Below, in pieces: positions 7,396 to 14,960 of a stretch of 15,770 bases of DNA; position 1 is the stretch's first letter, and each line of letters opens with the position of its first letter. Below the pieces are notes generated by a model that was not told where the DNA came from, searched no databases, and worked only from the letters and a program-made list of their open reading frames with translations. The translations under genes and the position numbers were made by a program. Source of the DNA: Phocaeicola_A sp963625535 (GTDB taxonomy: Bacteria > Bacteroidota > Bacteroidia > Bacteroidales > Bacteroidaceae); contig CAVFUK010000121.1 in the NCBI GenBank assembly GCA_963625535.1, forward strand, positions 1 through 15,770. Reading direction: 5' to 3'.

Positions 7396-8384
7396 TTGCG
7401 TTCCTCCTTTCCTTCCTTATATATATAGGTATAGTCGGGGTCCATCGTATCCGTGCCCCACGGTATCAGGTCGCGGTCGAACCACGAGGTGCGTTCGTTC
7501 TCCTCTGGGTCGGTGAAGTAGACGGCGTTGGCGTAAGGCTCAGCCTCCACGCTGTAGGTGAGGCGGAAGTTGCTGGCGGGTCGCACGTTGACCTTGCCCG
7601 CCGAGCGCCGGTAGGGAGGCAACATCACGATGACCTTGAAGCCGGCGTCCTTGCCACCCTTGTCGCTGTAGGCGGCGTAGAGCCCCACGCTGACGTGACG
7701 GAAGTGGCGCAGGCCCTCGCCCACCACGCCATAGTCGCCATAGATGTAACGACCGCCGCGGACGGTGATCTGTGTGTTCCACTGTCGCAGGTAGACCTCG
7801 GGACCCGCCTGGGCAGTGAGTCGGTCCATCTTGCTCATCTCCCACCCGCTAGCCATGGAACAATAACCGGTGAAGCCCAGTTGGGCAGAGAAGGCGAGCC
7901 ATGGGTTGACCACGAAGAGGTTCTTCACGTCCACGCCGTAGCGTTCAGCCCCAAAGAGTCCGCCGGAGACCTTCATCTTCCAGAAGTCGCCTATCGTAAG
8001 TTGTTTGGAGAGGGACGCCATGCCGAGCCGCACCCGCTTGTAGCGGTCGCCATACTGGTTGCAGACCGGCACGAGCAGTTGCGCTGTCGCCTCCCACCGG
8101 TGGCCCATACGCCAGCGCACACCCGGTGTGAGGTTGACCAGCACATCATACACACGGTCGTTATAAAAGATGTCGCGATAGTGGAAGTCTACTCCCATGA
8201 ATAGATCCAAGCTGGGGGCCACGCCACAGGCCGCACCCGACTTCTCGTGCAGCGCCAATGCCTCCGTGGCCGAACCAGAGTTGTCGGCAGGGAGAGCGGC
8301 ATCCGTCGAGACGGAAGTCTGGGCCATTGTCACACAAAAGCCCCCAAAAAGATAAGATAGGAACATGAGTAGTTGCTTTCTCAT
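7392..8384 (-). CDS. Outer membrane beta-barrel protein resembling the C-terminal half of YjbH
   Basis: The 330-residue product begins with a signal peptide (residues 1-21, ending VTMAQ) and has many short amphipathic strands, so it is probably an outer-membrane barrel. From memory, residues about 58-257 follow the C-terminal half of YjbH. Matching parts are the opening LDLFMGVDFHYRDIFYNDR, a GMASLSKQLTIGDFWKMKVSGGLFG block (121-145), a GPEVYLRQWNTQITVRGGRYIYGDYGVVGEGLRHFRHVSVGLYAAY stretch (194-239) and a GFKVIVMLPP strand (248-257). In E. coli YjbH the counterparts include GQYLAGDKGGTLEIAKRF and KGVYVSVPL. The final 70 residues (from about 261) are polar and carry no clear motif. It is the first gene of the operon and has its own promoter. 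The YjbH assignment is less certain than for the 245-residue gene. Confidence 0.72.
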   Translation of the reverse strand: MRKQLLMFLSYLFGGFCVTMAQTSVSTDAALPADNSGSATEALALHEKSGAACGVAPSLDLFMGVDFHYRDIFYNDRVYDVLVNLTPGVRWRMGHRWEATAQLLVPVCNQYGDRYKRVRLGMASLSKQLTIGDFWKMKVSGGLFGAERYGVDVKNLFVVNPWLAFSAQLGFTGYCSMASGWEMSKMDRLTAQAGPEVYLRQWNTQITVRGGRYIYGDYGVVGEGLRHFRHVSVGLYAAYSDKGGKDAGFKVIVMLPPYRRSAGKVNVRPASNFRLTYSVEAEPYANAVYFTDPEENERTSWFDRDLIPWGTDTMDPDYTYIYKEGKEERK

Positions 8385-8431
8385 AGTTTTCCTCTTTTAA
8401 ATAGTTAATAATACATGACTCTCATATTTGG

Positions 8432-8464
8432 CAAAAGTAGTAAATAATATTTATCTCACACAAA
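8432..8464 (-). promoter_or_regulatory. Promoter of the YjbH-like/lipoprotein operon
   Basis: On the minus strand TTTG (8461-8464) is followed after 21 bases by TACTTTTG (8432-8439), matching TAnnTTTG. The spacer is 2 bases longer than the susC promoter. The predicted leader is about 40 bases and leads directly to the ATG at 8384. Confidence 0.7.
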
Positions 8465-9037
8465 AGTCGCTTAAACTATTTTTGCATTAATCAAAGCACT
8501 CATTTGTAATACTTTCCGGTATTCTAGTCAATATCACCAACACATTTTACCTAATGCAAAGAGTATCAATAATAAACCACAATCTCAAATTATTTCACCA
8601 TTATAGACATAGATATGCACGCCATTCCTCTGTCTGGACTAGACGTCTATAAAGGGCTTGTAGTTGCTGACAACGCAGCGGTCACCAGTAAGAACTTGCT
8701 CATCTTATCATCGTTTTAGTCTGTCGGGCTACCACTACAGAAAACACAATCGGGGAAATTAGATACATAAAAACAAAAGCACGTGGAGCCAGACTTTCGC
8801 CCGTTCCACAGTTCGTAGGCCTTCGCATTGCCCTGCTTGTCGGAACGAGCGTTAGTTACGCCTTTTATCAAAATGTATGTCAGTCCCCACCCTTATACCG
8901 TCAGAGGCCTTCAGTGGGGATGGGGAATAGACTTCGCAAATATAGGCATTATCTCCAATAAATTATTCTATTTCATCAACTTTCTTCATGAATATACAAG
9001 AATTAACGTTCCGGGGTCATAAGTCGATAATAATGCG
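8465..9037. other. Gene-poor stretch with unusual open frames, possible intergenic repeat or remnant
   Basis: No convincing gene is present. The first part (8465-8640) is AT-rich and featureless. From about 8640 to 8975 the base composition rises and several frames stay open. On + , 8692-8961 is open for 89 codons with no upstream ATG (it includes YAFYQNVCQSPPLYRQRP). On - , 8892-8716 is open for 58 codons (GNAKAYELWNGRKSGSTCF and FPDCVFCSGSPTD), followed by a tiny minus ORF at 8647-8703. I have an unverified memory of similar strings annotated as short hypothetical proteins in Bacteroidales, which would fit a dispersed non-coding repeat. A TATATTTG box (8937-8944, minus) and a 7-bp hairpin (TCCCCAC 8884-8890 with GTGGGGA 8914-8920) are also here. 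Confidence 0.45.
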
Positions 9038-9045
9038 TACCTTTG
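9038..9045 (+). promoter_or_regulatory. -7 promoter box of the porin gene
   Basis: TACCTTTG matches the Bacteroidetes -7 consensus. No good TTTG is found 19-21 bases upstream, so recognition may depend on an activator. Transcription from here would begin near 9050, downstream of the alternative starts at 8988 and 9033, which supports the ATG at 9066. Confidence 0.65.
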
Positions 9046-9065
9046 CGCTCTCAACAGGAAAGGTT

Positions 9066-10118
9066 ATGAAAAGATTGTTACTGATTACACTCTGTGCGCT
9101 GCTGTGCTGTGCGCAGAGCTCGCGGGCCGGGGAAACGGACGCGCCCAACGTTAGCGAGATTGTGAACACCATCGCCCAACGTATCAAGCTGAGCGGATAT
9201 GCCCAGGCGGGGTACGACTACTATAGTGGCAAGACGGAGAGCAACCAGTTCCGCATCGCGCGGGTCATACTGATTGCCGACGCGCAGGTGAACGACCGCC
9301 TGCGGGCCCACGCACTGTACAACTTTCGGTCGGCCACACTGTTGGAACTATGGTTCAGCTACCGCGTCAACAGCCTTGTCAACGTGAAGATGGGACAGTT
9401 CAAGACACCGTTCTCCATAGAGAACCCCATGTCGCCCTCGCTACACGAGCTCATAGGCTGCGCATCGCTGGCTACCGACTACATGATACGGGGCGGCAGT
9501 GGACTGATGATGAAAGGCTGCACCGGCCGCGACATCGGACTGACCGTCTATGGCGATCTGATTAAAGGGACGCTGACTTACGACCTGGCGGTGATGAACG
9601 GCGCCGGCCGCAACAACTCGGACAACAATCAGCAGAAGGACTTCGTGGCACGGCTGAGCTGGCATCCGTGGAAGGAGCTCACCATCAGCGGCTCGGCCCT
9701 GAAGGGCACAGGCAACATCGCCGTGCGCAACGAGGGCGGAGTGATAGTGAGCGACGTGGCCGACATCGAAGGGCTGAAGAGCAACGGCAACTTCCGCCGT
9801 GACCGCTACGCCATCGGTGCAGAGCTGAAGAGCAAGCCGCTGACCATCCGTTCAGAGTATATGATAGGCAAGGACGGCCGCACCGACAGCAACGGGTTCT
9901 ATGCCACCGGCACGGCAAACAACGTGGCCAAGCAGCTCGATTGGATAGTCTCCTACGACCACTTGGACATCTGGTCCGGCCGCACGGACCGCTACACCAC
10001 CGGCCTCCAGTATTGGTTCTACCCCAAGTGCCGTCTGCAGCTAAGCTACAGCCTCACCCGGCAGCCCGGCGAGCAGAAGCAGCACGCCCTGCTCACGCAG
10101 ATGCAGGTCCGGTTCTAG
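9066..10118 (+). CDS. OprO/OprP-family outer membrane porin
   Basis: I use the ATG at 9066 (350 residues) because MKRLLLITLCALLCCAQSSRAG is a clean signal peptide and the -7 promoter box lies at 9038-9045; the earlier in-frame ATG at 8988 would precede the transcript. The mature protein has the family's barrel pattern. An opening strand KLSGYAQAGYDYYSG (41-55) comes first. Next are RIARVILIADAQVNDRLRAHALYNF (63-87) and LELWFSYRVNSLVNVKMGQFKTPFSIENPMSP (93-124), the hallmark of phosphate-selective porins O and P. A C-terminal Phe (MQVRF) follows. Members in Bacteroidales are usually about this size and many do not carry phosphate, so the substrate should be left open. The gene stands alone and converges with the GH43 operon. 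Confidence 0.88.
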   Translation: MKRLLLITLCALLCCAQSSRAGETDAPNVSEIVNTIAQRIKLSGYAQAGYDYYSGKTESNQFRIARVILIADAQVNDRLRAHALYNFRSATLLELWFSYRVNSLVNVKMGQFKTPFSIENPMSPSLHELIGCASLATDYMIRGGSGLMMKGCTGRDIGLTVYGDLIKGTLTYDLAVMNGAGRNNSDNNQQKDFVARLSWHPWKELTISGSALKGTGNIAVRNEGGVIVSDVADIEGLKSNGNFRRDRYAIGAELKSKPLTIRSEYMIGKDGRTDSNGFYATGTANNVAKQLDWIVSYDHLDIWSGRTDRYTTGLQYWFYPKCRLQLSYSLTRQPGEQKQHALLTQMQVRF

Positions 10119-10137
10119 CCGAGGCAGCTATATAAGT

Positions 10138-10177
10138 GCGGGTCAGTGAGGACAGACACCTGTCTCCACTGACCCGC
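10138..10177. terminator. Strong bidirectional terminator hairpin
   Basis: GCGGGTCAGTG (10138-10148) and CACTGACCCGC (10167-10177) form a perfect 11-bp stem, and inside it GACAG (10151-10155) pairs with CTGTC (10160-10164) around a 4-base loop. It sits between the convergent porin and GH43 genes and most likely stops transcription from both sides, though T-tracts are short. Confidence 0.75.
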
Positions 10178-10236
10178 TTACACATCAAAACACCTTGTAG
10201 GGCCAAGGTCCAAATGAAGACTCTCTGTCTCCACTG
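10160..10236. repeat. 12-bp direct repeat in tandem terminator hairpins
   Basis: CTGTCTCCACTG occurs at 10160-10171 and again at 10225-10236, and the following bases also resemble each other (ACCCGCTTA and CCCCGTTAG). The start-to-start distance is 65 bases. The second copy leads into the hairpin at 10234-10257. Confidence 0.6.
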
Positions 10237-10257
10237 CCCCGTTAGGGCAACGGGCAG
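10234..10257 (-). terminator. Second hairpin, next to the GH43 stop
   Basis: CTGCCC at 10234-10239 pairs with GGGCAG (10252-10257), and with one bulged C the stem continues through CGTT and AACG. It lies 8 bases beyond the GH43 stop codon on the minus strand and is a likely terminator for that operon. Confidence 0.6.
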
Positions 10258-10265
10258 AGCGTCCG

Positions 10266-11717
10266 TCAATGTTGTCTAAAGTTCCACTTCGAGTTGTCGC
10301 TGTTGAAATCGAACGGGGCCAAGCCCGGGGAGCAATCGCCCAGCGACACCAAGGCCAACTTCTCGTCAGTACCCGGCACTGCCTTGGGCATGATGCGATA
10401 AGTGCCATCCGTCAGTTGGTCTATGCGCCACAGCTGAGCGTCCTCGCCCGTGAAATCGGGTTTAGCTACGACGTCACACTGTGCTGTGGCCGTCAGGCAT
10501 CGCGACGTGCCGGCTACACATATTTTATAATAAGGTCCGCCAAGAGACCCGCCCTTTCCAGCCGGGGTGATGGTCCACTTCTGATGAGGACGGAACATGT
10601 AGTCGTTCATCCGCACCATCACCTCACCCTTGGGCCATCCGGCTTCCACCTCCTCCAGCGTCTGAGGAGCGATCTCCTTCAATGGCATGGTCGGCTTCTT
10701 CCAGAAGGGTTCGATGTCACGCTCCAGCCGCACGAAGTCTACGACCAATTCCAAAGCATAGCCTCTGCGCTCGGACTCTATCTCGTAGGTACCACTGTGG
10801 AACTCTTCACCGGCCACGGGCCAATCGTTTCTCCAGAGCAAAGGACGAATAGCCAGTACGCTGCGTCCACCTTGGCGGAAGTCCGACTCATAGTGGAAGG
10901 ACATCTTCTCCACGCCATCCTCCTCAATGAACCGTCCGAAATGTCCGGGTCCGGTCTTCAGATTGTTGGCGGCAATCACCATCTTGCCTCCGCCCTGCAG
11001 CATGTCGCGGCCCACATTGTCCAGATAGGGGCCAGTCACCTGCCGGGAGCGACCCACTACGATGTTGTAGGTAGAGTTAGGTCCGTCGCAGCAAGTGCCA
11101 TGGGTACCTAAGAGGTAATACCAGCCATTGCGATAAATCAGGTCGGTAGCCTCGCAGTCGATGGCTATGTTGACAGGCTCATTGCCAGGCATCCTCTCAC
11201 CGGTCGTCGGGTCGAGCTCCACCAGACGGATGAAACCGAAGTAGGTGCCATAGCTCAGCCAAAGCCGACCGGTCGTCGGGTCGAGCAAGAGACCGGCGTC
11301 GATAGCGTCACAATCCTCGTCGTCCAGTGAAGAAGCCACCACTACGGGGTCGGTATATTTGAAGTCGGGCGAGTTGGGGTTGAGCGTCTTGTTCCACATG
11401 GTCAGCACATCGCCCCGGTGACTACCACCCAATCCGCCACCCGTGGCGCTATAGGCCACCAGGTAACGATTGCCTATCTTCAACACATCGGGGGCAGCGC
11501 CACGACCGGGGCGCACGGCTCCGCTCTGCCAAGTCCAGCCATCGGCCGACCAAAGTCCACCCTCGCCGGTTCCAAAGGTATAGTATTTGCCATCGCACTC
11601 GGCAATGGTGGAGGGGTCGTGGATGAACGGCTCACCCACCTGGGCTTTCGCCTCATGAGCAGGGGCGGAGAGCAAAGCGCTCAGAGCGCTTATATATAAT
11701 AAGGTATACTTCTTCAT
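10266..11717 (-). CDS. Glycoside hydrolase family 43, arabinanase/arabinofuranosidase-like, with C-terminal lectin-like domain
   Basis: The 483-residue product has a signal peptide (residues 1-26, ending HEAKAQ), so it is exported. A five-bladed beta-propeller of GH43 follows. Its three expected acidic residues are visible: Asp34 in FIHDPST (base), Asp140 in AIDAGLLLDPTTGRLWLSYG (pKa modulator) and Glu189 in DCEATDLIYRNGWYY (acid). GPGHF at 256-260 matches the metal-binding His of endo-arabinanases. Residues about 390-483 resemble a ricin-type/beta-trefoil binding module (YYKICVAGTSRCLTA, then DAQLWRID and SKWNFRQH). The likely substrate is arabinan or arabinoxylan side chains; exact specificity cannot be read. 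It is the third gene of the operon, only 4 bases after the preceding stop, with GH51 upstream. Confidence 0.93.
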   Translation of the reverse strand: MKKYTLLYISALSALLSAPAHEAKAQVGEPFIHDPSTIAECDGKYYTFGTGEGGLWSADGWTWQSGAVRPGRGAAPDVLKIGNRYLVAYSATGGGLGGSHRGDVLTMWNKTLNPNSPDFKYTDPVVVASSLDDEDCDAIDAGLLLDPTTGRLWLSYGTYFGFIRLVELDPTTGERMPGNEPVNIAIDCEATDLIYRNGWYYLLGTHGTCCDGPNSTYNIVVGRSRQVTGPYLDNVGRDMLQGGGKMVIAANNLKTGPGHFGRFIEEDGVEKMSFHYESDFRQGGRSVLAIRPLLWRNDWPVAGEEFHSGTYEIESERRGYALELVVDFVRLERDIEPFWKKPTMPLKEIAPQTLEEVEAGWPKGEVMVRMNDYMFRPHQKWTITPAGKGGSLGGPYYKICVAGTSRCLTATAQCDVVAKPDFTGEDAQLWRIDQLTDGTYRIMPKAVPGTDEKLALVSLGDCSPGLAPFDFNSDNSKWNFRQH

Positions 11718-11721
11718 CGTT

Positions 11722-12432
11722 TTACTTTACTAGAATGGATATGTCGCGGACGGGGTTGCCCTGTCCGTCAATGAATCTGACGCAGAAATCACTCATGCCG
11801 GGGCCATTTATGACCGCTCCACGCAGGACGTTACGTCCCTTCTTCAGTGTGAGCTTCCGCGACACCACATCGTCGCGCACCATTCGCCGGTCGCCCTCCA
11901 GCATCACAGCCTCCTCACCATTGAGCCACCACATGGACGCACTGTTGGAGCCGACAGACAAACGTACATCCGTCATCTCCCTTGGGCTGTCGATGATGGT
12001 GACCGCCCAGAAGAGCACGCCGTAGCGAGTCTTGTCCAACGAGGTGGCGAAGCGGAAGAGCTTCACATTATAGAGTTTGCTGTCCAGCGCGTGCCATCTC
12101 AGCTTCTCCTTACCCACCTTCACGGTAGCGCCATCCTTGGGCAACGCGTCTTGTTGCCCAGGGAAGTAGTGCGCATTGAACTTCTCTTTCAGATAGGAGT
12201 CGGTAAACACCGTGTTGCCTTTGATGGGCATGGAGATGGGCTCCAGCAACAGCCAACGCTGAATGAAGCCATCCGCATCCGGCCTCATCGGTTGCTCACC
12301 GGCAGCGGCGAAATAGGGATGGATGGCCTCCGGGAGTTTCCGGCTCTGAGCATCCAAAGAGGTATGCGCCAGGAGGAATCCGCAGAGGCACAACAGCCCT
12401 GCTATGCTTTTAGTAAATCCAGTCTTCACCAT
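11722..12432 (-). CDS. Secreted beta-sandwich protein of unknown function in GH51-GH43 operon
   Basis: The 236-residue protein has a signal peptide (residues 1-29, ending SLDAQ) and no lipobox. The mature part looks like a single all-beta, galactose-binding-like domain. It contains WLLLEPI near residue 60, TDSYLKEKFNAHYFP (77-91), VGSNSASMWWLNGEEAVML (about 160-178) and LKKGRNVLRGAVINGP (196-211). The pair GSN...WWLNG and KKGRN is seen in accessory modules attached to acetylxylan esterases and similar proteins, but I find no catalytic motif, so a carbohydrate-binding or scaffolding role is the best guess. It starts 14 bases after GH51 and is followed by GH43 after 4 bases, showing one operon. 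No specific name can be given. Confidence 0.75.
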   Translation of the reverse strand: MVKTGFTKSIAGLLCLCGFLLAHTSLDAQSRKLPEAIHPYFAAAGEQPMRPDADGFIQRWLLLEPISMPIKGNTVFTDSYLKEKFNAHYFPGQQDALPKDGATVKVGKEKLRWHALDSKLYNVKLFRFATSLDKTRYGVLFWAVTIIDSPREMTDVRLSVGSNSASMWWLNGEEAVMLEGDRRMVRDDVVSRKLTLKKGRNVLRGAVINGPGMSDFCVRFIDGQGNPVRDISILVK

Positions 12433-12446
12433 AGTCGCCTCTCCCC

Positions 12447-14855
12447 CTATTTACTGTGAACCCTCAACACCGTCAGCGAGTTGGGCGCCAAGCTGAGTTT
12501 CACACGGTTGCCCGTCACCTTCACTTCCTCGTTCTTGGGAGAGACCTTGGTAGGTTCGTCCAGACTGTTCTCGTCGAGTTCGCTCGCAGAGGTCAGCACG
12601 ATGGCATCAGCCACGGCCGACAAGCCCTCGGCGCCGTTCAGGTTGAGGGTGGTGCCGACGGCCCGGTTGCTGGCATTCACCACCTTCACGATGATGTCGC
12701 CGCTCTTCGCGTCGCGTGCGGCACTGGCGCAGATGTTCTGGCGGTTCTTGTCGGCAAGGGATACCTGCTGCACCAGCTTGCCGTCCAGATAGCCTTTCAC
12801 TGAGAGTGCGGACACTTCCAGACGAACGTCATACCAGCGGCCTTCCTCTATGGAGTAGGTTATGCTCTCCGAGTCCATGCTGGTCTTCATCTCATTAATG
12901 GAGTTGGTGTAGCCACCGATGTCCCAACGCAGGCGGTTGTTGATGCCCTTCTGATGATGGAAGAATATCTGGAAACCATTCTCGCCCGCCGTCTTGCGGG
13001 CCTTCAGGGTGATGACGTACTCCTTCCAGTTATCGTCGCCCACGAAGGCCGTCACGCCTGTGGCAAAGGAGGACTGACGCAGAACGCCGTCTTTCACACT
13101 CCAGTCGCCATCGCCCACGTGCTCCCAATCGTCGATGCCCTGTGCGAAGTCATTCTGATAGAGCAGCTTGCCCTTGGGCGTTGTCACCTTCAGGTCCTTG
13201 AACTCGGCACTGTTCTTCCAGGTGCCCAGACCGATGCCACCCTTGGGAGCGTCCACGCTCATCACAGGACCACCGATGACCTCTATGGGCAGGCACTCGG
13301 TTCCTTGGTTCTCGGCGAACATCTGCTGCACGTAGTAGCTAGGCAGTCCGTACCAGCGGTGGTTGTCGTAGTTGATGAGGTTGATGGGCCAGCGTTGGTG
13401 CTTCACGTTGCAGAACAGCGGCGCGTAGGCAGCCATCTCCACCAGGTCGGAGTTGCGCTCCAAGCCGGTCATGAAGGCAGCCTCGCCGATGGCACCCCGC
13501 AGATTGCCCCGGCCAGTGTTGCTGGTGACGGCATACTCGCCGATAAACACCCGGGAGTCGCCGCGCTGGCGCTTGTCATACTTGTTGGCATTCATCACGA
13601 ACCAGTCTGGGTTGTTGTAGTAGTGCTCATCCACCAGAGCCGGCGTGGGGTCGGTAGGATGCGAGCCACTCCAGTCGTTGGCCACAATCTTCATCTCGGG
13701 ATAGCGGGCCCGTATGGCATTGGAGATAAGCTCGAAGTTCTTGAAGTATCCACTGCCATAGTTCTCGTTACCTATTTCTATATACTTCATGTTGAAGGGC
13801 TCGGGATGTCCGTTGCGGGCACGCGCAGCTCCCCATACACTGGTCACCGGACCATTGGCGTACTCGATGGCATCCAACGCATCCTGTATGTACTGGTCGA
13901 GCTGGTCGCTCGGGATGGTCTCCTTGTGGGACACACCGGCATTGATGCAGAACAGGGGCTCGGCTCCCAAGTCCTCCGCCAACTGCAGATACTCGTGGTA
14001 GCCCAGGCCGTGGGTAGCGTTGTAGGCCCATATATTCCATAAGGGGATGCGCGACTCCATCGGTCCGACCGTGTTCTTCCACTGATAGCGCTGGGCTATC
14101 ACGTCGCCCTCCACCCAACAGCCGCCGGGGAAGCGGAAGAAGGTAGGATGCAACCGGTCGAGCGCCTTGCCCAGGTCGGGGCGTACGCCGCTCTTGCCCC
14201 ACCGCGTCTGAGGCATGAGGCTTACCATATCCATGCAGAGGTCGCCCCGTCCATCACCCGTGAGCAGCAGTCGGGCTTTGTGGCTTGTGCCGGAAGGGGT
14301 GAGTGTCAGCCGGTCATATTTCCATACGTTGGTCACTGCCGGCAGGGCTGCCTCGGCCAGCGTCCGGTTGTTCTCGTCCACCAGCATCACCTTCAGACTG
14401 CCCTCGTAAGGGCGGGAGTCGGGCGTGCGCAGGGCCACGCTGAAGTCATAGCGTTCACCTTGCTGGAGGTTCACTCCCCAATAGCCTTCGTTGCCTACCT
14501 CGAAGCTGCCGTCAGCCGACACCAGCAGGAACTGGCGGTTCACAGGATTCAACGGTGGCATCGGCTCCTTCGGGTTCTGCAGGTCGGCCTTCGTCACCGC
14601 CGCTGTGCCCCGGGCGGATGCGAACGTCCAGTAGCAGAGTGTGTCGGCGTCCTCAAACGAGAGGTTTCGCACCTGCTCGGGATAGAGTCCGCCGTCCACG
14701 GAGAGGTTGATGTCTTCGAGGAATATACCGAATAGTGTAGGAGATATGGCGTGAGTCGGGTGATTCACGTCCACGTTGATAGTCGCTTTTTGCGCCATGC
14801 CCATCGCCGGTTGCAATGCCATCAGCAATGAGGCCCATAATAGTTTACCGTTCAT
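12447..14855 (-). CDS. Glycoside hydrolase family 51 alpha-L-arabinofuranosidase, multimodular
   Basis: The 802-residue product removes alpha-L-arabinofuranosyl side groups from arabinan or arabinoxylan. A signal peptide spans residues 1-21. The catalytic barrel shows SPTLFGIFLEDINLSVDGGLYPEQVRN (38-64), FRFPGGCWVEGD (240-251), the acid/base Glu364 in EIGNEN, DEHYYNNPDW (409-418) and the nucleophile Glu440 in FIGEYAV. Residues about 80-215 hold an inserted beta-sandwich like a carbohydrate-binding module. Residues about 545-705 hold a second inserted concanavalin-like (LamG/DUF1080-type) fold with NDFAQGIDDWE and GRWYDVRLEV. The C-terminal arabinofuranosidase beta domain closes with SLTVLRV. 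Many GH51 enzymes are about 500-650 residues, so both insertions make this one long. It is the first gene of the operon, from the start at 14855. Confidence 0.95.
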   Translation of the reverse strand: MNGKLLWASLLMALQPAMGMAQKATINVDVNHPTHAISPTLFGIFLEDINLSVDGGLYPEQVRNLSFEDADTLCYWTFASARGTAAVTKADLQNPKEPMPPLNPVNRQFLLVSADGSFEVGNEGYWGVNLQQGERYDFSVALRTPDSRPYEGSLKVMLVDENNRTLAEAALPAVTNVWKYDRLTLTPSGTSHKARLLLTGDGRGDLCMDMVSLMPQTRWGKSGVRPDLGKALDRLHPTFFRFPGGCWVEGDVIAQRYQWKNTVGPMESRIPLWNIWAYNATHGLGYHEYLQLAEDLGAEPLFCINAGVSHKETIPSDQLDQYIQDALDAIEYANGPVTSVWGAARARNGHPEPFNMKYIEIGNENYGSGYFKNFELISNAIRARYPEMKIVANDWSGSHPTDPTPALVDEHYYNNPDWFVMNANKYDKRQRGDSRVFIGEYAVTSNTGRGNLRGAIGEAAFMTGLERNSDLVEMAAYAPLFCNVKHQRWPINLINYDNHRWYGLPSYYVQQMFAENQGTECLPIEVIGGPVMSVDAPKGGIGLGTWKNSAEFKDLKVTTPKGKLLYQNDFAQGIDDWEHVGDGDWSVKDGVLRQSSFATGVTAFVGDDNWKEYVITLKARKTAGENGFQIFFHHQKGINNRLRWDIGGYTNSINEMKTSMDSESITYSIEEGRWYDVRLEVSALSVKGYLDGKLVQQVSLADKNRQNICASAARDAKSGDIIVKVVNASNRAVGTTLNLNGAEGLSAVADAIVLTSASELDENSLDEPTKVSPKNEEVKVTGNRVKLSLAPNSLTVLRVHSK

Positions 14856-14944
14856 TATTGTTTAGATTAAGGGTTATAAGAGGCCGGCGTTCTCTCCCGG
14901 TAGTTCAAGTCCACCGCCTCCTCGTTATGGTTATTACTTGGCGA

Positions 14945-14952
14945 CAAAAATA
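14945..14952 (-). promoter_or_regulatory. Candidate -7 box of the GH51-GH43 operon
   Basis: On the minus strand the sequence is TATTTTTG, matching TAnnTTTG, about 90 bases before the GH51 start. No TTTG stands at the normal -33 distance. Instead an inverted repeat occupies that place (14961-14985), which suggests control by a regulator. Confidence 0.5.
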
Positions 14953-14960
14953 GTCGATTG

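Noticed and set aside
8828..9022. + strand ORF of 64 codons before the porin
   Set aside because: It starts only with TTG directly after an in-frame stop, has no ribosome-binding site, and lies in a region where several frames are open. I treat it as part of the possible repeat, not a gene.
8988..9065. Longer N-terminus for the porin (start at 8988 or 9033)
   Set aside because: The extension lies upstream of or across the -7 box at 9038-9045 and would bury the signal peptide that begins at 9066.
12954..14042. Long + strand ORF (362 codons) antisense to the GH51 gene
   Set aside because: The catalytic motifs of GH51 are on the minus strand, so this is a shadow frame.
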